Assembly: GCA_021613335.1 (NCBI GenBank)
Contig: JAJTWR010000236.1
Location: forward strand, 875,001-939,000
Reading direction: 5' to 3'
DNA length: 64,000 bases
Origin: Whitmania pigra
Lineage: Eukaryota > Annelida > Clitellata > Hirudinida > Haemopidae
The first letter of the stretch is position 1. Each line of letters starts with the position of its first letter. This document shows positions 35,216 through 44,900 of this stretch, one piece after another. The translations under genes were made by a program, and so were the position numbers. A model generated the notes under the pieces. That model saw nothing but the letters and a program-made list of their open reading frames with translations. It ran no database searches and was not told the DNA's origin.

Positions 35216-36779
35216 TTAAAAATTTAAGTAAGTACCGTATTTTCACCCATATTACACGCGTGTTATGTTCGATTTTACTTACCACGCACCCCCCTATGCG
35301 TGCTATAATCGTATGCGTGTTATGCTAGATTAAATTTACATGAATTTGATTTCCGACCAACAAAAAATAAAAACATTTAAATGATAGCACAGACTGTTGG
35401 TTGTTTTTGTAAAAGTTTTAGGCTATATTTTTAATTTTAAATAGTTCATAATTGATTGGGCGTTAGTGCATTGCATAAAGAACTTTCGATATATGCTTAC
35501 AGAAGCATGTGACAAAACATTCACGCTAATCATTGCATTGTCCAGCTCTCGAGTTTATGACGTCAACTTGAATTTAACATAAATTAATTGATGGTAACTA
35601 TAGGAAACTTGTAGGGTGTTGTACTATTTTATGAATTTCCATCATAATTTTTCAACTCTTTGTTACTCATAATTATAATTGGAGCTAATGTTTTCAGTTT
35701 GTGTGACAATGTTTTTTCAGCACTGGTGGTTCAGACAGCTTTGGTTGATGCTGTTTAATATTTTAATAGTCAAACATCACAAGCATGGACTTATTGTAGC
35801 AAATGTCTTCAATCTCTTAATGATCTTGCTATAAAAACTTTGAACACTTCTCAAAAGCATGGAACAAAATAGATACAATTTTGGTAATAGTGTCAGTTAT
35901 CAGTCTTTTGCAGTCTTTATTGGAAAACAAAATGGAAGTCTTAGCCCATTCTCTTGGAACTCATTATGAAGATTCAAATTGGTAATTGTAATAAATTACC
36001 ACCACTGTTTTGGCTTTTTCTGGTGATGAGTCATTTGATTTTCTACATTGCTATAAGAGAAAAATCATAAAACCCATTAGATGGTATAAATTATATGCAG
36101 CTTTTGGCCACACTTTTATGCTGTAGTTGATGCACTGTTTGAACCTCAACAATGCCATACCTTCACAGTAAAGCTATGTCCCAGAGCATGGTACAAATGC
36201 ATAACTTCAGTATTTCTTCAAGTATTGATCTCAATTTATTTAAAAAAAACCTTGTTTCTTTCAATGCAATTATAAAGCCTATTGTACATGAGCTGCATTT
36301 CATGCTCAGATCAATGATCTATTTATGGTTCTTGAAAGGGAGACTTTAACCTTGAAATCTCATGATATTTCATGTTATAATTGATGTTTGGACCTCAACA
36401 ATGCTATACTTTCCAGTGAAGCTGTGTCTCACAGCATGATGCATCTGATTTACTTCATCATCTACTCCAAGAATTTATCAAATATTCAAAAATGTCTCTT
36501 AAGATTAGTACATTTAAAATATGTGATTTTCATATTTAGGGAGTTATGGGACACATAGACTTGTTAAGCGAACTCTTTGCAGCGTGGAATTGGTTAACGA
36601 GTTCGTTACCGTCCTTGGAGTATTGCTTCCCTTTTGTCTTACAAATTATTATGCGTAAACAATATGCATTCCAAAGTAGGAAGTTGATGCAAATCTTAAG
36701 ATAAAAATAGTTTCGAGGAAGAATTGAAGAGAGAACGCAATATCGAAGCGACTCTTGACCAATTTTGGTCAATTGCAGC

Positions 36780-37765
36780 GAGCTCATGAATCGTTAACCA
36801 GTTCTTTGAAGTTTTTAAACAATTTATTAACAGACATTCAAAAAATCAATCATAAGAGCAATAATTATTCCTCATCATCAGCTAAGCCTTCAAATCCGTC
36901 AAAAGTCGAACAGTCTTCACATTCATTTTCGACTCTTGCCGGATCGCAGTCTAGTTCAAAGTTCGTGTGGTCACTTTACTCCTTTCCTGTAGACTTAATG
37001 CCTGCATTTCTAAAGCCACTCAGAATCAAGAGACACTTTGTCCCGTGATCGTGCAACCCACGTGCATATCTCGGAATACAAGGCCTTCCTGTCTCATCCA
37101 GACGGTGTGTGGGTGTATGTGCCATTCTGCATCCATTCCTCCCTCTCAGATCTGTTAATTTCTCAACGATTTGTAGTTGCAGTTTGGATGATAGACCACC
37201 CGATTGCAATGTGACATCCGCTTAAGTTGAGTATCTTCTTAACTGACTCTTCTTTATGAGCAGTCATTGCATCCATGATCAACCGCGAGCTCTTTGAAAA
37301 GAATCCCCTCTTTTGAGAACATTTCTGAATCCAGAGCTTCATGCTGAAAATTTTCGCATTGTCTCTTGAAAATAAATATTGGTTTTGACTTGGTGCCAGC
37401 CGCAGAGCATCCAAGTATGATTGTGAAACATGTCCGTTCGTAACCACTTGTTGTTATTGCCACTGCTCTGGCGCCAGATGCTTTCACTAGCGGGAATGTC
37501 AAAAGCTATCTCTTTCTTTGTTCCAAGACCCATAGCTTTAGATCAGACTCTAACTTTGGCCATTTCGCATTTTGGCCAAGGCATGCACGTTTTCTCAGGT
37601 TCAGTTTCTCAAGCAATCATTCCTTCTTTCTCCATTCGCGAACCGACAATTCGTTAACATTGAACTCCCGAGCAGCTGCTCTGTTACCTTTGTCTTTTGC
37701 TCTAGAAATGACTTGAAGCTTGTAGTCAACAGTGTACGAGTTACGTTTATCAGCCACTTTCTTAA
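36780..37765 (-). pseudogene. pogo-type transposase relic (JRK/Tigger-like)
   Basis: On the minus strand from ~37765 the CENP-B-like HTH is clear: SYTVDYKLQVISRAKDKGNR and AAAREFNVNELSVREWRKK. KWPKLESDLKLWVLEQR follows. After frameshifts come DIPASESI, SGARAVAITTSGYERTCFTI and ACSAAGTKSKPIFIFKR-like DDE-domain segments (37533-37254), then KEESVKKILNLSGCHIAIG. The acidic C-terminal tail is around 36960-36860. Several frameshifts and stops make it inactive. Confidence 0.85.
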
Positions 37766-37784
37766 CGACGTCGATATTTCAATC

Positions 37785-37839
37785 TATTTATTTATTTATT
37801 TGATTATAGTCCGTTGCATGACTAAGATGATTTTGACTT
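37785..37839 (-). mobile_element. Short family-I SINE with 11-bp TSD (nested in pogo)
   Basis: The 55-bp insertion is flanked by ATATTTCAATC at 37774-37784 and 37840-37850. Its minus strand reads the core CTTAGTCATGCAACGGAC with an AAATAAATA tail. It interrupts the 5' end region of the pogo transposase. Confidence 0.88.
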
Positions 37840-38174
37840 ATATTTCAATCAAGAGCACTTCTATCTATATATCACTGTATTTATTACTTCAAGCATCGGC
37901 CGCTCAGCCAACGGAAGATTTTTTTACAACTTTTATATTTGATTGTTTTATATATTACAAACTGTTTCAATTTAATATTTTAATATAATTATTATTTTAA
38001 TTTTAATGTTAAATTATTTTAGCCAAAAGTAAAAAAGGCGTCTATTGGTGCGTGTTATAATCGTTTGCGTGTTTTATAAGTGATTTTTTACATAAATTGG
38101 AAAAATTGCGTGTTATATTTGTCCGCGTGTTAAATTCGTCTGCGTGTTTATTTCGTAAAAATACGGTATATAGA

Positions 38175-39792
38175 CAGGGTAAAAGTTTTGAAATGTGTTT
38201 ATACCAATGCTAGAAGTACAGTAAGCAAGTCTAAAAGAAGAGAACTCGAGCTAATTGTTGATTTGGAGGAGCCATATATAATTGGCATTACTGAGTCTTG
38301 GGCAAAAGAAAGTATTCAAAACTCTGAGCTAGCAATTGATGGCTATGAGATGTTAAGGAAAGACAGAGAAAATTAATTTATATTAAGAATCATATCAAAC
38401 TAATAGAAAGAAAGGAATTTCAAAATGAAAACTTTAAAGAGAGTTTACTTTTTTAGGGTTTGCTACGGGGCACCAAACTGTAAAGAGGATACTGGACTAA
38501 ATGAGATATTAAACAAAGCCAGTAAGGAATTTATGCTAGTAATGGGTGACTTTAACTACCACATTTACTGGAACACTTTAGAAGGAGAAAGGATTGAGGA
38601 TATACTTTATAAATTTAACAAATGATAACTTTTTATTCCAGCACATCACTGATCTCACAAGAGGTAAAAACACATTGAGTTTGATATTAACAACAGATAA
38701 GAACTTAGTGGAAGGCCTAACAGTTGGTGAACACTTTGGATCATCAAGTGATCATCAAGTTGTCAGATGGAACATTTATTTAGACAACGAGGATTTAAAA
38801 AAAAGAGAACCTAGGTTCTAAAAACTTTTTTAAGGCTGACTGATAACATACGGAATGAGCTAGGAAAAACAAACTTAGATAAAAAATAGAATCTGCTGAT
38901 GTAGAAGAAGCTTGGCCAATAATCAAGAAAGAGCTAAATCTAGTTATAGATAAATATATCCTAAGCAGAGACAGAATTCAGTAAAGACAGCCATGGCTTA
39001 TGAAGGAGGTCATCAAATACAAAAGAGCATAAGTATAAGCAAAAGTATAAGGCATGGAAGAAATTACGAGAAATGACAAAAATAAAATCTGGAGAGAAAG
39101 AGGAAAGAGAGTTTAAGGATTTAAAACAAAAATATCAGAAAAAAGGAATACATCAAACAGAATTAGTAGAAAAGCAAATCTAAAATATGAGAACAAATTA
39201 GCAAAGAATGTTAAAAGTGATAGCAAGAGCTTTTTCAGATATGTTAGATGTAAACAAAAGGTAAGGTACAAAATTGGACCATTACAAAATAGTGAGGGGC
39301 AAACAGTTGATTCAGTAGAGGAAACAGCCAATATATTAAATAGCTACTTCAGTTCAGTTTTTACTAAGGAAACAATAGGAAATCTACCAGAACTGTCAAG
39401 GAGAATTCAAGAGATTGAGATAAAGTTAGATACGGTGAACTTCTCAAAAACGGGTAATTAAGCAACCGGAAAATTTGAAAGTAGACAAGAGCCCTGGCAT
39501 AGACAACCTACATCCTAAACTACTATATGAGACAAGAATAGTTATAAGAGAAGCATTGGCAAACTTATTTGTCAAATTACTTGACTCAGGAATAATACCA
39601 AGCGATTGGAAAGACGCAATGGTAGTCCCTCTATTCAAAAAGGGAAGTAGGAATTTGCCATCCAACTACAGGCCAGTAAGCTTAACTTCTATAGTTTTCA
39701 AGGTAATGGAAAGAATGATCAAAGAGGCTGTATCAACTCTTTTTGGAAGAAACAAAGTGATTGGGAAGAGCCAACATGGTTTTACTAAGAAC
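38175..39792 (+). mobile_element. CR1-like non-LTR retrotransposon fragment
   Basis: Frames interrupted by several stops encode, in order, an AP endonuclease start (KCVYTNARST, IIGITESWA), its catalytic part (VMGDFNYHI, SSSDHQVV near 38745-38765), a linker, and the first part of a reverse transcriptase (KSPGIDNLHPKLLYE, IPSDWKDAMVVPLFKKGS, NYRPVSLTSIVFKVMERM, QHGFTKNKS). It stops abruptly at ~39792, before the catalytic FADD-type motif. It is inserted immediately right of the pogo element. Confidence 0.85.
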
Positions 39793-40235
39793 AAGTCGAG
39801 AAGTCTTGCCCTTGTTAAAGGAAACGTCTGCAGCGACATCTCGTTTGTTGTAGCGGGTCAACGGGTTTCTACAGTTTCTGAGGAACCGGTTAATAGCCTA
39901 GGCCGACTGTTTAATGATTTGCTGAACGATAGGAGCCAAGAGAGCTGCACTGTCGAACAGGCTGTTGTAGGTTTGAGGGCAATCGGAGAGGCACCCTTGC
40001 AGGGAAGGTTTAAGGTGTGGTTGTTCCAGTTTGTGCTTCTCCCAAGGCTGCTGTGGCCATTGACGATCTATGAGATCGGATTGCCCACAGTCGAAGGATT
40101 AAAAAGGAAAGTTAACAGATACATCAGATCGTGACTTGGGCTACCTCCAGGGATGTCATCTGTTGCCCTCCACAGTAAGAGCTCGAAGTTAAGGTTACCT
40201 CTTCGTTCCTGGTGGAAGAATATGGGGTCTCTAAA
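39793..40235 (+). mobile_element. Second retroelement fragment (reverse-transcriptase C-terminal region)
   Basis: Protein-like sequence (SLGRLFNDLLNDRSQ, GRFKVWLFQFVLLPRLLWPL, IYEIGLPTVEGLKRKVNRYI, stop, LGLPPGMSSVALHSKS) resembles the thumb/C-terminal part of another non-LTR reverse transcriptase. By chance it is in frame with the CR1-like piece upstream, giving a fused 219-codon open frame (39475-40134). Base composition also rises in GC here, supporting a junction. Family assignment is uncertain. Confidence 0.5.
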
Positions 40236-41110
40236 ATAAGAACGCAGTAGATGTTGAATAACTCTGCGGACATCAGGATCCGCGAAGTTAGACCACTGTT
40301 AAGAACTAAAAGGAAGTTCTCGGTACAGGATGAAATCGATAAGCCAGTTGCGGAACTGACGTTCGAAGAAGTGCGAGGTCTTATTCAGTTGGTCGTCAGG
40401 TTGTTGGGTGAAACCACTTCGCAAAATGGTCTGAGTCTTGCCCTGCGGTTAGGGCAAGGCTTATTATTCAGGAGAGGAGGAGGGATTTGAACTTAGAAAC
40501 TCCTACCGCGGAGCTAACCGACAGGGAATCATCAGAGGAGTGCCCCCGTCATCAAACGTTTCGGCCCAAACTCCTGACGTTCTCGAGGGGTGGGCCACAC
40601 CCGTTGATCAGGCGGGTGTCACTGTCGGTGAAAACCCTACCTATCCAACTCCATCGTAACGCACCGCACGTTATATGTTGGTCGATGAGATTCACGACGA
40701 CCTTTGCGCATCGATCCCATATAACGCAAACTGAGCGTTATAATTTCATTGAAGCGGCCGCCGTCACTTAGAAATATACGCTCACCGGACGCGCGCATAT
40801 ATTGCCTCAAACGCTCAATCGCGTGTTTACGTCATTTGCGAATGCGCGCGTCAACATCTCAACAGCCAAACCGCGATCACTATTCTTAGCAACGCTTACG
40901 GCCTCTCATCTCTCAAATCCAACACGATGCTGCCTCTACAGCCTCCGACATTTTTATCACAGCCCTAGTTCTTTCCCGGCTCGATAAACCTATTTGAGTG
41001 AGAAACGTGTAGGCTGACTTACCAACTAAACCTCTCGCCCCAACTTCAATGGGCATCAGCGTTACCCGAAACCCGCTCACCTCTAGATCTTTCGATCTTT
41101 TTATCAAATA
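40236..41110. other. GC-richer interval, probably retroelement 3' region
   Basis: This is distinctly less AT-rich than the neighbourhood, with GCGCG- and ACGCTC-containing stretches around 40640-40880. An open frame (40251-40490) has no recognised domain. It probably belongs to the preceding fragment. Confidence 0.4.
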
Positions 41111-41296
41111 ATAAAAAAGAGAACAAATTCAAAATATGTATAATAATAGTATCCGGCCGCGCATTGCCGTGGCTCAGTCTTGTTAAATCGTTGGCATCAG
41201 GCATTTCTGTGCATAATTACATCGTCTATTCCTGTCCAGGAAATAATTTATATTGCAGGACTTACATAAACTGATTGTTCTTTTAATAAGGCTTGG

Positions 41297-41523
41297 GTTT
41301 CTCGAAAAATGTTAACAACGCAATAATGAAAATAGTAACAAGACAGGAACACAGTTAATTGCCATAACAAACAAGTTGCTTCACACAAGGCACAACGGAT
41401 TAAGTGAAATCCCGACTATCGGAGCATCTGAGAAAGAATGTTTAAAAGCGAATGGAAGTCTACAACTCCTTTAGAGTGCAGCTTCTGTGCTCATTCAGAC
41501 CTAGAGACTGTCATGTAAACGAA
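41297..41523 (+). repeat. Direct repeat flanking PEBP gene B, left copy
   Basis: About 227 bp, nearly identical to 47551-47779 and in the same orientation. Shared blocks include GGCACAACGGATTAAGTGAA and AAAGCGAATGGAAGTCTA, up to the common end CTGTCATGTAAACG. It contains no gene. A related sequence (Repeat with CCTGTCCAGTAAATAATTTA) is also inside the hAT MITE at 29356. Confidence 0.93.
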
Positions 41524-41919
41524 ATAATTGGAATGACACCGAACAGAGGGCAAAGACAGACATTTAAGATCAGCGCCATATTTAAGTATGTGGGCCTTTT
41601 ATTTTATTCTCAGGATGTCATGGGTAAGATATAGGCTAGTTTGGGGTCCTCTACCAACCACTCCTGCGCGAGAGTCCCACCAGCAAAAGCTGCAACGACA
41701 CTCTTGCCCCTTGCGTTAACACAATGCAGCGGTTAAGCCCTACACGATTCTTTAAAAAATCTCATTATGAACTGACCACCATAAACAAATCTCCAACCAA
41801 ATCGATTATCATTTGAGTGAAACCCATCGATTTGTAACACAGTTTTCAGAATTTTATTTGTTTGTAAGTGAGCCTTATAAAGAAAACAACGCTCTTATCC
41901 TTAAATATTTAACTAGTTT

Positions 41920-44900
41920 TTAACAACTCGGTTTGCATGCATAGGTCGCGCAAAACAAAAGAAGAATAAATCTGATCTTGTCGACTCTTGAAGGAAAGAC
42001 TGATTGGAGCCCAGATGTTCTTCTTTTAGTTGCTTTGTGGTCAGGCATAACAGTTTCTGAATCCTTAGTAACAGTTTCTGAATCCTTAGTAACAGCCGTT
42101 GAATCCTTAGGAGCAGCTGGAGCATCAGGCACTCTGCCGCCAGAATCTGCAGGGGTAGTTGAAGCTTCTAGTGGCATGGTGAAATTCCCACGAGACACCA
42201 TTAAAACATCTGCAAAATAGATCGAAAATTATCATAAAAATTAAAGAGCTCTATCTTATTAGCCACTAGATGCCATCTCATCTAACCCTCCCAAAAATAG
42301 TTAAATATAAAAAAAATAACTCATATCTTTAGTAATTGGTTTCTATATCTCAATGTTTAGGAAATAGTATCGGCATAATTTAAGAGAAATCAACTCTTAA
42401 AAGATAAAAACCTAGGAAATGATCCTTAAAAATCAATATCCCCCCAGTTAAAAATGTCTGTATTAAGCCTTAGGAGTAACCAGCTAAATAAAAAACGATA
42501 AATAACAACTACGAATATACCTCTTGTTAGTGTATATTCTTCCGTTGCGTAATACTGGTAAGACCCTTTGAGATTGTTGCAGAGATCATGCCTGGAGGCA
42601 AATTCATCCAAGTCGAATTTGGCCCTGTCTCTTATAGTGATACTTCCTCCATCAAAAGTCGAAGGCTGCTCGAAGACAAAGAACTGGTACCTGTGCACAC
42701 CATAAGGCGGAGTTGGCATTGTATATGCTGAGGACATTATTTCGTTTTAATGAGGATTGATGATTCTTCGGTAGGCTATGAAACTCACTAAATATTTCCT
42801 GTCCTTTGACGATTCCGTCCCTCAAGGCTGATCCCTGATAATAAAAATCCAACATCAATTGTGACTAAGAACTCTTGTCTATATAAAAACACAACTTCCA
42901 TATTATTAAGCATTAAGTAATAATAACAACAATAACAATAGTAATAATACAATAATAATAACAACAACAACAATAATAATAATATTAACAATAATAATGG
43001 TGATGATGATTATAAAAATAATAATATTAACAATAATGACTTTTAACCTGTGCAGTGCTTTATACAACATTTAATTTAAAGTGGTTCAAAAAGAGTGTTT
43101 GTATGATGCGTGCGTATTTTGTTAACGTCCATTTGAAAACATTTCAAGTCTCCCTGATAAAGCACTCCTTTTTCTGATCCTTTTCCAAACTTCGATAGTC
43201 ATTTGGAAAGTTACTCTCACCGGCCACGCTCATGTAATGCATATGAAAATTAAACGCTCATTCGCGTCATTTATTGGTGATAGCATCTCAATCCTTATAG
43301 GTCGTTCGCGACTGTCCAATCATTAGCAGGGTTTTTTTCAGACAATATTCGGAGGGGCATTCCAGGAAACCCTAACCCATTCGGGGTGTTTGCAAAACAC
43401 CCATTTGAAATCTAATAATTTATCAGCTCGATATAAGGGTTTTTAAAAACTAAAAACATGATACAAACCTTAATCCTCAAGGTTTTTCAAAGCATATAAA
43501 TCTAATATTGTGCTTGGAAAAATTTCCATTGGAACTTCAAGTTCTTTAATGCTTATACAACAAGTTAAAGTTTCTGGTGTCATTTTATTTCTTGCTTTGC
43601 TGAGCATCCGGTTCATTATGCTAAATGATCTCCCCATTGAAGCAGATGTTACAGGATTAACAAGGACTTCACAGAGGGCATTCATTTATTTCAGTATTTC
43701 ATAACATCTTCCACTATTTTTGCCAATTTCGTTTGCTTTCGTCGACCACAAACTTTATGAAAAATTTATGAGCTTTCAATACCGTAGGCATGGCAGCTTC
43801 TGCATTGAGAATTGGAAAACTGTTACAAAAAATTATGACTTCTTCGTTTTGTAGACCTGTCATTGACCGAAAGGTCTCAAATCGATGTATAATCTCAATC
43901 GATTTATCATTAAATCTTTCTTCAATTTCATTAATGATACTTTCACAATGCCTCTCCATACCTGTTAAGATACTATTTGCACATTCATCTTCAGTCAAGT
44001 TGGCATCGTTTTTTTATCTCAACTATTTTGCATTTAATATTATTTTGTAAGTCACTATCGCTATTTTCACACTGCTTTGCAATATCTCTCAAATTTTTTT
44101 GTAGTCATTAAAGTGATGACTTAAATAAATCTTTTTTCTGCAAAGTATTGCCAAGGAAAGAAAGTGCACTGAGAATTTCATTAATAACTTGGCAGGTGAT
44201 TTTGAAATACAAAACTTTCATTTCTAATTTCAAGCAAAATACTTTTTGTATCCCAAAATCAAAAAAATTATGTCTTCGAGTTTATTGGAAGTTAATTTTC
44301 AGTTTCAGGGGTTGGGGGTAGCCAGTTTCTTTTCTCCGGGATGGATTACCTAGAGGTATGCCTTAAAGAAACCCTGATCACCTGATCATTAGCTTCTGCA
44401 AGGATGTCTCTCCTCGGAGGGAATCTATTTTTCCTACAGGGTAAAGATAAACTTTCTAGGAAGAAGTGACCCTTCCGTTGCAATACAATCTTGTGACAAC
44501 TTGTTTTGGCCACTGCCTTTTGGTGGCTTCCACCAAATTATTTAGGAACTTATTTACTTATATTTTATTGGTAGAGGTACCGACCATTGTCGAGGGCATG
44601 CTATCAATTTTATTACACACGATGGATGACTGTCTCGGAATTACCGCAGAGTTCACATTGATGTGCCGTTCAAATGTTGTAAGCGTAAGTGTTCAACATA
44701 AATATTGGTTTGTAATTATTTAAATACGGTGATAGTTAAATACGGTTATAGTCAGTAAGTTTGGCTAAAGACACTTTGTTAAATGAATAATACCTTCTAA
44801 ATTAAGTAATATAATGAGAGGATGTTTATATAAAATAGATTTACAGTATGGTTTGACAGCTGATAAATGACAACAACTCGCTTCAAAAAAACCTGGCCCT

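Larger units (their letters stand above)
35235..38166 (-). mobile_element. pogo/Tigger-like DNA transposon
   Basis: The element begins CCGTATTTTCACCC and ends AAAAATACGG, bounded by TA dinucleotides (35233-34, 38167-68), the pogo target. Both subterminal zones repeat GCGTGTTATA-type motifs (at least three on the left to 35335, at least five on the right from 38050), likely transposase-binding sites. The interior carries a decayed transposase, a SINE at 37785-37839, and a diverged ~80-bp duplication (36128-36210 and 36380-36450) of unknown origin. Confidence 0.82.

Noticed and set aside
40487..40987. Open + strand frames of 94 and 61 codons in the GC-richer interval
   Set aside because: No domain or splice context; higher GC alone raises the chance of open frames.
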